Assembly: GCA_015231715.1 (NCBI GenBank)
Contig: JADGBB010000034.1
Location: 1-12,876, forward strand
Origin: Candidatus Omnitrophota bacterium
GTDB lineage: Bacteria; Omnitrophota; Koll11; Tantalellales; Tantalellaceae
DNA: 12,876 nt
Direction of reading: 5' to 3'
Position numbers and translations under genes: made by a program. This document shows positions 6,510-12,876 of the stretch, in pieces. A model generated the notes under the pieces. It saw only the letters and a program-made list of their open reading frames with translations, did no database searches and was not told the origin of the DNA. Each line of letters starts with the position of its first letter. Position 1 is the stretch's first letter.

Positions 6510-6692
6510 TTAAGCGACAATATATCCGATACGCTTCAAAGCTTTATCCATTCTATCCAATGCTACCTGAAGAGTAGCTCCTTCCGTGAGATTATCCAAG
6601 CAAACTGCGGCATAGCCTTTACGATTCTTGATCTTGAAAGTTTTAACCTGTGATCCTGAGATCTTTTTCAAAACAACTTCTTTTTTAGCCAT
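6510..6692 (-). CDS. Small protein of unknown function, 60 residues
   Basis: I do not recognise this protein. It is basic at its N-terminus (MAKKEVVLKK), has a middle part with alternating hydrophobic residues suggesting beta strands (VKTFKIKNRKGYAAVCL, 16-32) and a likely helix (TLQVALDRMDKALKRIGYIV, 40-59). There is no signal peptide or membrane segment, and one cysteine (Cys31). It is likely real because it has a strong ribosome site, GGGGAGG, five bases before the ATG. That site overlaps the stop codon of the upstream zinc-ribbon gene, two bases away. This spacing suggests translational coupling and shared expression. A small nucleic-acid- or protein-binding role is possible, but nothing in the sequence shows it. 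Confidence 0.75.
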   Translation of the reverse strand: MAKKEVVLKKISGSQVKTFKIKNRKGYAAVCLDNLTEGATLQVALDRMDKALKRIGYIVA

Positions 6693-6694
6693 CT

Positions 6695-7024
6695 TTACCT
6701 CCCCGTCAACTGATATAACTGAGTTCTTATAATCGCTAATCCTTCCTGAGCCTCTTCAATAATGACAGTAATACTTTTTTTCAATGTATTAATTTCTCTT
6801 AAGAATTTGTTAAATTTATTTTGGTTGTGAACAACAAATAATGCAATAGCGCAGATCAAAAGCATTAGAATTATTCTGCGAAACCATCGGCCCTTGACCT
6901 TTTTGTGACAATATCTGCAATAGATGGCTTCCTTTAATATTTTTTCCGCGCAAAAAGGACATTTTTTAAAATTATCCTTTATCTCGTTTTCGTATAGCTC
7001 GTCTACATTGATAGGCTCTTTCAC
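6695..7024 (-). CDS. Zinc-ribbon membrane protein with C-terminal helix, function unknown
   Basis: The 109-residue protein has a four-cysteine zinc ribbon, CPFC (22-25) and CRYC (36-39), of the kind seen in many small bacterial membrane proteins. A basic stretch, GRWFRR (45-50), precedes a single membrane segment (about 50-66). After it, residues 70-105 form a long amphipathic, probably coiled-coil helix. By the positive-inside rule the ribbon would face the cytoplasm and the coil the periplasm. The start is a GTG overlapping the stop of the upstream diguanylate cyclase-like gene (GTGA), with AAGGA six bases before it, so the two genes are probably translated together. That coupling hints at a shared signalling or envelope task, but the family gives no defined function. 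Confidence 0.85.
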   Translation of the reverse strand: MKEPINVDELYENEIKDNFKKCPFCAEKILKEAIYCRYCHKKVKGRWFRRIILMLLICAIALFVVHNQNKFNKFLREINTLKKSITVIIEEAQEGLAIIRTQLYQLTGR

Positions 7025-8223
7025 ACCTGTTCCTTGGCTTTCTCACCGTCCAGAACATTCAGGCTTTCTTCCTGGCTTTCTAATGCTTTGACCAGGTCAT
7101 CTTCGCAAACATATCCATATTCTTTTAAGATCTGTCCTAAAAAAATACCTCTTTTCCAATGCGCTTTTAATGCTGTTTCCAGCTGCTGACGGGTAATTAC
7201 ATTTCTTTCAAGGAGTATCTGTCCAAGGGGTTTATAAAAATCCATTAATTCTTCTTCATTATTAAAAACCTGCAGAGTTAAATGGTCATTTTTGTTGTCT
7301 ACTCTTCTATCGGCCATGTATTTACTTCCCGGGATCTTTTTCAGATAATGTTTTACTTCGGTGATACGTTCATTTATTTCTATAAGATCTCCCGTAAATT
7401 CTTTTTTACTGTTTCTTAATACCAAAGCTATTGTCACACTCATAAGAGGGATCTTCTGCATTCGTTTGGCTCTGTTTTTAGCCATAATATAACCTAGATC
7501 TCTATCTATAGGATCATATTGAAAAGGGATAATGGTATCGAACATACATATAAAATTCTGACATATTGATTTATACTTATCGGGAGTTGTCATAATAATA
7601 AAATCATCGCCGCCTATATGCCCGACAAAATCATTTTTATTACCACACGTCCTTGTTGACATCGTTAGCATGTGGGCTGTCTGCAAGATCGCGCTGTCAC
7701 CGCGGCTGTAACCGTATTTATCGTTAAATGATTTAAAATTATCTATATCAACATGACCGATAACGAACGGGGCATCTAAAGAATTTTTTTCATTAAGCAT
7801 TTCTTGTATAACTATCCCGCCAGGAAGACCGGTCAAAGAGTTGGCATAAAAACTGTGCTGTGTTCTCTTGACGGCCATTTCTACCCTTATCCTAAGATCT
7901 AAAGGATCCACGGGATGCATAATGTAATCGTCAATACCTTGTTTTAAGTTCAGGAGCTTTTCTCTTAAGTGGTCTTTTTTTATTAAAGCTATTACGGGAA
8001 TATATTTTGTTCCGAAATCGCCTTTAAGAAAATCGCACATTTCAAGCAGTTCTATGGGCTGTGAAGATACATCAACTATTATGGCATCAGGCGCTAACTT
8101 AAGAATGGTGTTAACATCGATCTTTTCGGGCTCATGCTGAAAAACTTCATATCCCCAGCCGTCTAAACAAAAGTTAAGATTTGAGTTAAGATCACTGTTT
8201 TTACTTATTACTATTATTCTCAT
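7021..8223 (-). CDS. Receiver-like / GGDEF / MshEN domain protein (putative diguanylate cyclase)
   Basis: The 400-residue soluble protein has three parts. Residues 1-120 resemble a response-regulator receiver: the phospho-acceptor aspartate is kept (Asp51 in AIIVDVS), but the N-terminal acidic pair is replaced by SKNS and the conserved lysine by histidine (MHP, 102-104). Residues 128-308 form a GGDEF domain with LTGLPGG (130-136), DIDNFKSFNDKYG (159-171) and the signature GGDDF (204-208), so cyclic di-GMP synthesis is plausible. The RxxD inhibitory site is absent, since Asp198 remains but Asn195 stands where Arg is expected. Residues 332-384 match the MshEN domain of type II secretion ATPases, with paired PLGQILLERNVITRQQL and FLGQILKEYG blocks; MshEN domains bind cyclic di-GMP. 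The ATG at 8223 is chosen over a TTG at 8259 because homology begins at MRIIVIS. No ribosome site is obvious. Confidence 0.88.
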   Translation of the reverse strand: MRIIVISKNSDLNSNLNFCLDGWGYEVFQHEPEKIDVNTILKLAPDAIIVDVSSQPIELLEMCDFLKGDFGTKYIPVIALIKKDHLREKLLNLKQGIDDYIMHPVDPLDLRIRVEMAVKRTQHSFYANSLTGLPGGIVIQEMLNEKNSLDAPFVIGHVDIDNFKSFNDKYGYSRGDSAILQTAHMLTMSTRTCGNKNDFVGHIGGDDFIIMTTPDKYKSICQNFICMFDTIIPFQYDPIDRDLGYIMAKNRAKRMQKIPLMSVTIALVLRNSKKEFTGDLIEINERITEVKHYLKKIPGSKYMADRRVDNKNDHLTLQVFNNEEELMDFYKPLGQILLERNVITRQQLETALKAHWKRGIFLGQILKEYGYVCEDDLVKALESQEESLNVLDGEKAKEQV

Positions 8224-8268
8224 GATATAAAGAGTACATGTTAAAAGTGAAAAAAACAACTTTAAATT

Positions 8269-9897
8269 CTAAATTCTGTTACAAGACGCTTTGATAAAAT
8301 CACGAAACAACGGATGTACTTTATCCGGCTTGGATTTGAATTCCGGATGGAACTGGCACGCAACGTACCAAGGATGGTTTTTTAGTTCTATTATTTCTAC
8401 CAGATTGCCTTTGGGATGCGTTCCGCTGATAACAAGGCCCTTGTGTGTGAGTATTTTTTTATAATCGCTGTTAAATTCGTATCTATGCCTATGCCTTTCC
8501 CCTATTTCATCTTTACCATATGCTTCATACGCTTTAGTATGTTTTTTCAATTTACATTTATATTCCCCGAGCCTCATAGTCCCGCCCATCCACTTGATGC
8601 TTTTTTGTTCGGTTAAAAGCGAGATTACGGGATATTGTCCTTTAGGTTTAAATTCTGTTGAGTTGGCGCCTTTTAAACCGCATATTGACCTGGCGAACTC
8701 CATAACAGCTACCTGCATGCCTAAACATATCCCAAAATATGGAATATTATTTTCTCTGGCAAACTTGGACGCGCGTATTTTACCTTCAATCCCTCTAATT
8801 CCGAAACCGCCTGGAACCAGTATGCCTGCAACATCTTTAAATTGATCAAATAATTGTTCATCTGAAAGTTTTTCTAACTTTTCAGCTTCAAATTTTATTA
8901 TGTCTATTTTGACATTACTGGCAATAGAAGCATGTTTTAATGATTCGTCTATTGATTTATATGCATCCTGCAGGGCAACATATTTGCCCACTAATGCAAT
9001 TTTAACTGTTTTTGTCGCTGTTTTTCTGATATTAACTATTTTTTCCCATACTTTGGAATCAACTTTTTTTCTGGGTTTTAAACCGAGCTTTCCAAGAATT
9101 ATTTTATCTACATTATTTGATTTGAATTCCAAAGGTATCTTATAGATATCATCAACGTCTCTTGCTTCTATAACACAATCTTCTCGAACATTACAGAACA
9201 AAGCTATTTTGCCTTTTTCACCTGAAGTTAAAGGTATTTCAGTCCTTACCATAAGGATCTCAGGCTGTATACCTATTTCTCTCAGTTTTCCTACAGAATG
9301 CTGTGTCGGTTTAGTTTTAACTTCCCCTGCAGCTTTAATATAAGGAACTAATGTAAGATGGATATTAAGCGCGTTCCCGTACCCTTCCTCGTTTTTCATC
9401 TGCCTTATCGTTTCAACATACGGTAGTCCCTCTATATCGCCGACTGTTCCGCCTAACTCAACCAACACTATATCAACATTAAATTTTTTATCAACGGCTC
9501 TTATCAGAGTTTTGATCTCATTTGTTATGTGAGGGATTACCTGCACCGTCTCGCCTAGATAATCGCCTCTTCGCTCTTTTTGAATAACATTGCTGTAGAC
9601 TTTACCGGTCGTAATATTGCTTACTTTGCCTAAAGGACTGTTAGAAAATCTTGAGTAATGACCTAAATCAAGGTCAGTTTCCGCACCGTCATCAGTAACA
9701 TAAACTTCACCGTGCTGATAAGGGTTCATGGTTCCGGGATCGACATTAATATAAGGATCGCATTTCAGCATAGCGACTTTATAACCGTTCCATTCCAAAA
9801 GTTTAGCTATACAAGCCGTTGCCAACCCTTTACCCAGGCTTGAAACAACTCCGCCTGTCACAAAAATGTATTTAGCTTTTTGTTTTTTTTGCGGCAT
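8269..9897 (-). CDS. pyrG: CTP synthase (glutamine-hydrolysing)
   Basis: PyrG makes CTP from UTP, ATP and glutamine, the last step of pyrimidine nucleotide synthesis. The 542-residue product has the N-terminal synthetase domain, with the ATP loop [12 protein letters not shown] (15-26), a magnesium site including Asp70 and Glu148 ([12 protein letters not shown]), and the UTP/CTP contact region KTKPTQHS (194-201). The class I glutamine amidotransferase domain has VPGGFGIRG (361-369), the nucleophile Cys391 in FGICLGMQ, and His517 and Glu519 in FHPEF. All catalytic residues are present and the length is normal. The ATG at 9897 has CAGGAG four bases upstream. A start seven codons earlier lacks such a site. 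The gene overlaps the end of carB by 26 bases, so the two are surely co-transcribed. CTP and GTP probably regulate the enzyme, as in the family. Confidence 0.98.
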   Translation of the reverse strand: MPQKKQKAKYIFVTGGVVSSLGKGLATACIAKLLEWNGYKVAMLKCDPYINVDPGTMNPYQHGEVYVTDDGAETDLDLGHYSRFSNSPLGKVSNITTGKVYSNVIQKERRGDYLGETVQVIPHITNEIKTLIRAVDKKFNVDIVLVELGGTVGDIEGLPYVETIRQMKNEEGYGNALNIHLTLVPYIKAAGEVKTKPTQHSVGKLREIGIQPEILMVRTEIPLTSGEKGKIALFCNVREDCVIEARDVDDIYKIPLEFKSNNVDKIILGKLGLKPRKKVDSKVWEKIVNIRKTATKTVKIALVGKYVALQDAYKSIDESLKHASIASNVKIDIIKFEAEKLEKLSDEQLFDQFKDVAGILVPGGFGIRGIEGKIRASKFARENNIPYFGICLGMQVAVMEFARSICGLKGANSTEFKPKGQYPVISLLTEQKSIKWMGGTMRLGEYKCKLKKHTKAYEAYGKDEIGERHRHRYEFNSDYKKILTHKGLVISGTHPKGNLVEIIELKNHPWYVACQFHPEFKSKPDKVHPLFRDFIKASCNRI

Positions 9898-12876
9898 AAT
9901 ACTCCTGTAGAGATACAACGGTAGTTTCTTGTTTTATTGCCGATTCTATACCGTTAACAGATGCTTGAGCTCCGGCCAATGTAGTTATACATGGTATTCC
10001 TCTCATTGTCGCCTTACTGCGTATAAGCGAAGAATCTTTATGATTCGGCTGTGTCGGAGAAGGTGTATTTATGATCAGATTTATCTCTCCGTTTTCAACC
10101 ATATCCATAACATTAGGGCTTCCTTCATGCATTTTTAAAACTACTGTAACGTCCATATTATTACTGGTTAATATTTTTGCTGTGCCTTGTGTAGCTATAA
10201 TTTCAAAACCGAAATCATAAAGCCTTTTAGCAAGAAAAACTATATTTCTTTTATCGCTGTCCTGCACTGATATAAAAACTTTACCTTTCTTCGGCAGGAT
10301 CTGATTAGCGCCTTCCTGCGCTTTATAAAAAGCCATGCCGAAATTTTTAGAAATGCCCATAACTTCACCCGTGCTCATCATTTCTGGACCTAAAAGTATA
10401 TCAACTCCTGAAAATCTAGTGAACGGCAGAACAGATTCTTTAACAGAAATATAATTGAGATCTGCCATAGGGTCTTTTATGTTTAGTTCTTTTATAGTGC
10501 TGCCCGCCATTATTTTAGCGGCTAATTTTGCTATAGGTACACCGGTAGCTTTTGAAACAAAAGGTACTGTACGCGAGGCTCTCGGGTTAACTTCAAGTAC
10601 GTATATGTCTCCCCCCTGTACGGCGAATTGTATATTCATAAGGCCTTTAATATTAAGGCCCTTAGCTAATTTTATAGTCTGCTTTTTGATCTCGTTAATG
10701 ATATATTCCGGAACCGAATGCGGAGGAAGAGTACATGCTGAATCTCCGGAATGAACACCGGCTTCTTCGATATGTTCCATAATACCGGCGATCACAACAT
10801 CTTCCCCGTCCGCTAAAGCATCTACATCAAGCTCAATAGCATTATTTAAAAATTTATCCAAAAGAACAGGATGCCCGGGTGACACTTCTGCGGCTTCAAC
10901 CATAAATTCTTTTAAGACATCTCTGTCATAAACTATTCTCATAGCCCGCCCCCCGAGAACAAAAGAAGGCCTTACTACAACGGGATAACCTATAAGATCG
11001 GCTTTTTTAACGGCTTCTTCCACGCTGAAAGCGGTATCGTTCAATGGCTGTTTCAATGACAATTTGTTAATAAGCTGTTTGAATTGTTCTCTGTCCTCTG
11101 ATAACGCGATCGAAGCTACACTTGTCCCTATTATCGGAACCCCTGCTTTTAAAAGTTTTTCGGCAAGGTTTAAAGGTGTTTGTCCGCCAAACTGAACAAT
11201 AACACCGTCCGGTCTTTCTTTATCGATAATATTCATTACATCTTCAAAAGTTAAAGGCTCAAAATATAATTTGTCGGACGTATCATAATCAGTACTGACA
11301 GTTTCAGGATTTGAGTTAACCATTATAGTTTCAAAACCCATCTCTTTTAAAGCGAAAGACGCGTGACAACAGCAGTAATCAAATTCTATCCCCTGCCCGA
11401 TCCTATTAGGTCCGCCGCCGAGTATCATTATTTTTTTCTTATCGCTTCTGACTAATTCGCATTCGTCTTCATATGTCGAATAATAGTAAGGCGTGTAAGC
11501 TTCAAATTCAGCAGCGCAGGTATCTACAAGTTTATATGTAGCTATCAATCCCAGATCTTTTCTGAATTGTCTGAAATCAAGTTCTGTCATATTAAGTATT
11601 TTCCCAAGCTGAACATCGCTGAAACCCATACGTTTAGCTTGTTTCAGAAGAAATACTGATCCTTTATCTTTTTTAATATCCGCTTGTTTTTTCCCGCCCA
11701 ATTCTTTGATCAAAAGTTCTTCTAATTCAACTATATCTTTCATGTTTTCGAGGAACCAAGGATCAACGCCTGTTATCTTGTAAATATGATCAACTGACAT
11801 TTTTCTTTTCAAGGCTTCTTTCAAATAAAATATTCTTTCAGCTGTAGGAATGATTATTTTTTGTTCCAGTTCTTTTTCTGAAAGATCTGAAGCATTTTTC
11901 ATATCATCAAAACCGCTTTTGCCTGTTTCTAAACCTCTCAGACCTTTCTGCAGTGATTCTTTAAAAGTACGTCCGATAGCCATTGTCTCTCCGACTGATT
12001 TCATGGAGATACCTAATGTCCTATCAGCGCCTCTGAATTTTTCAAAAGTGAATCTCGGTATTTTTGTTACGCAATAATCTATTGAAGGCTCAAAGCATGC
12101 CGGTGTTTTTTGTGTTATATCATTGGGCAGTTCGTCTAATGTATAACCGACCGCTAACTTAGCTGCGAATTTAGCTATCGGAAACCCTGTCGCTTTACTT
12201 GCTAAAGCGCTTGAGCGCGATACTCTGGGATTCATTTCGATAACAACCATTCGTCCGTTTTTAGGATTAACTGCAAATTGTATATTTGACCCGCCGGTCT
12301 CAACACCTATTTCCCTGATGATAGCTATTGATGCGTCTCTCATTAGCTGATACTGTTTATCGGTAAGCGTCTGCTGAGGTGCAACAGTAATACTGTCGCC
12401 TGTATGAACTCCCAGCGGATCGAGGTTTTCGATCGAACACACAATAACAACATTGTCTTTATTATCCCTCATTACCTCTAATTCAAATTCTTTCCATCCG
12501 GTAATTGATTCTTCGATCAATATCTCGCCTATCATACTGCTGCGAAGACCTCTGTCAGCAACTATCTTGAACTCTTCCATGCTGCCAACTATGCCGCCGC
12601 CGGTCCCGCCTAAAGTGTAACTAGGCCTGATAATTAGCGGAAACCCTATTTTCTCGGCAACTTCTAAAGCTTGTTTCATATTATGAGCTAATCCGCTTTC
12701 CGGCAGATCTAAACCTATTTTTTGCATTGCCGCTTTAAAGAGTTCTCTGTCTTCTGCTTTATTTATTACCTCAGAATTCGCCGCTAGCATCTTGACATTG
12801 TATTTATCAAGTATGCCCATTTCCTGCAGTTTCATTGCTGTATTCAGCCCGGTTTGCCCGCCAAGTGTCGGCAATA
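9872..12876 (-). CDS. carB: Carbamoyl-phosphate synthase large subunit, 5' end outside the window
   Basis: CarB joins ammonia (delivered by CarA from glutamine), bicarbonate and two ATP into carbamoyl phosphate for pyrimidine and arginine synthesis. About 1000 residues are visible. The reading frame is open to the window edge, and by comparison with the E. coli protein about 85 residues are missing. The TTG at the edge is an internal leucine codon ([11 protein letters not shown]), not a start. The first ATP-grasp half shows [13 protein letters not shown] and [18 protein letters not shown]. An oligomerisation region follows. The second half begins with [17 protein letters not shown] and has [15 protein letters not shown] and [20 protein letters not shown]. 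The C-terminal MGS-like regulatory domain (from about [11 protein letters not shown] to the end) is complete; in relatives it binds UMP or other effectors. The partner carA is not in view and may lie upstream. Confidence 0.98.
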   Translation of the reverse strand, partial: LPTLGGQTGLNTAMKLQEMGILDKYNVKMLAANSEVINKAEDRELFKAAMQKIGLDLPESGLAHNMKQALEVAEKIGFPLIIRPSYTLGGTGGGIVGSMEEFKIVADRGLRSSMIGEILIEESITGWKEFELEVMRDNKDNVVIVCSIENLDPLGVHTGDSITVAPQQTLTDKQYQLMRDASIAIIREIGVETGGSNIQFAVNPKNGRMVVIEMNPRVSRSSALASKATGFPIAKFAAKLAVGYTLDELPNDITQKTPACFEPSIDYCVTKIPRFTFEKFRGADRTLGISMKSVGETMAIGRTFKESLQKGLRGLETGKSGFDDMKNASDLSEKELEQKIIIPTAERIFYLKEALKRKMSVDHIYKITGVDPWFLENMKDIVELEELLIKELGGKKQADIKKDKGSVFLLKQAKRMGFSDVQLGKILNMTELDFRQFRKDLGLIATYKLVDTCAAEFEAYTPYYYSTYEDECELVRSDKKKIMILGGGPNRIGQGIEFDYCCCHASFALKEMGFETIMVNSNPETVSTDYDTSDKLYFEPLTFEDVMNIIDKERPDGVIVQFGGQTPLNLAEKLLKAGVPIIGTSVASIALSEDREQFKQLINKLSLKQPLNDTAFSVEEAVKKADLIGYPVVVRPSFVLGGRAMRIVYDRDVLKEFMVEAAEVSPGHPVLLDKFLNNAIELDVDALADGEDVVIAGIMEHIEEAGVHSGDSACTLPPHSVPEYIINEIKKQTIKLAKGLNIKGLMNIQFAVQGGDIYVLEVNPRASRTVPFVSKATGVPIAKLAAKIMAGSTIKELNIKDPMADLNYISVKESVLPFTRFSGVDILLGPEMMSTGEVMGISKNFGMAFYKAQEGANQILPKKGKVFISVQDSDKRNIVFLAKRLYDFGFEIIATQGTAKILTSNNMDVTVVLKMHEGSPNVMDMVENGEINLIINTPSPTQPNHKDSSLIRSKATMRGIPCITTLAGAQASVNGIESAIKQETTVVSLQEYYAAKKTKS

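Noticed and set aside
7021..7034. An 11-base match (GGAACAGGTGT) to the hairpin word at the start of the zinc-ribbon gene
   Set aside because: No inverted partner lies nearby, and the bases are explained by the end of one gene and the ribosome site and start of the next. I take it as chance.
8224..8259. Extended start (TTG) for the GGDEF protein
   Set aside because: It adds MFFSLLTCTLYI before the natural receiver start MRIIVIS and has no convincing ribosome site.
8416..9145. Plus-strand open frames opposite pyrG, and similar ones opposite ftsH, folP, tilS and carB
   Set aside because: They lie antisense to well-supported conserved genes, show no recognisable domains, and reflect the codon pattern of the real strand.
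1..12876. CRISPR array, tRNA, rRNA or riboswitch
   Set aside because: I looked for regular direct repeats with spacers, for tRNA-like arms and for long structured leaders in the gaps. Apart from the hairpin element, nothing qualified, and the gaps are too short.

Overview
The window comes from a low-GC bacterium. Every complete gene lies on the minus strand, so transcription runs from high to low coordinates. The gene set is mostly chromosomal housekeeping: carB, pyrG, queH, tilS, ftsH, folP and cdaA. The FtsH, PyrG and CdaA sequences are clearly bacterial. The interspersed palindromic repeats (the 'HPERSEGS' repeat and the GGGGACAGGTGT hairpins) are common in genomes of uncultivated Gram-negative lineages. 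My best guess is a candidate phylum such as Omnitrophota, but this rests on general flavour only and no marker here proves it.

Layout, in transcription order. (1) 12876-8269: the end of a pyrimidine pathway cluster, with carB (5' end outside the window) overlapping pyrG. (2) 8223-6216: a signalling and membrane stretch made of a three-domain protein (degenerate receiver, GGDEF, MshEN), a zinc-ribbon membrane protein, an unrecognised 60-residue protein and a SemiSWEET transporter, joined by overlaps or very short gaps. (3) 6219-5218: an NAD-dependent epimerase whose reading frame has been invaded twice by repeats. One insertion is internal and in frame, and the other forms the C-terminus. (4) 5244-5055: a composite element of two 49-nt hairpins in inverted orientation. 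The hairpin next to the epimerase is followed by a T-run and probably ends that operon. (5) 4996-3453: queH and tilS, sharing an end, both for modification of tRNA wobble position 34, behind a candidate extended -10 promoter. (6) 3398-686: ftsH and folP, with a candidate promoter inside the end of tilS. (7) 656-57: a diadenylate cyclase gene (cdaA) cut off before its RHR motif. (8) 1-about 120: a plus-strand fragment of an IS110-family transposase that runs directly into the broken cdaA.

The long stretch of close or overlapping genes from carB to the epimerase looks like one transcription unit, followed by queH-tilS and ftsH-folP-cdaA. No intergenic gap exceeds about 220 bases. The most unusual points are the IS110/cdaA junction, the protein-coding palindromic repeat inside the epimerase, the paired-hairpin element that supplies both the stop codon and a probable terminator for that gene, and the receiver-GGDEF-MshEN protein that appears to pair a cyclic di-GMP synthase domain with a cyclic di-GMP binding domain. 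I saw no tRNA, rRNA, CRISPR array or riboswitch.
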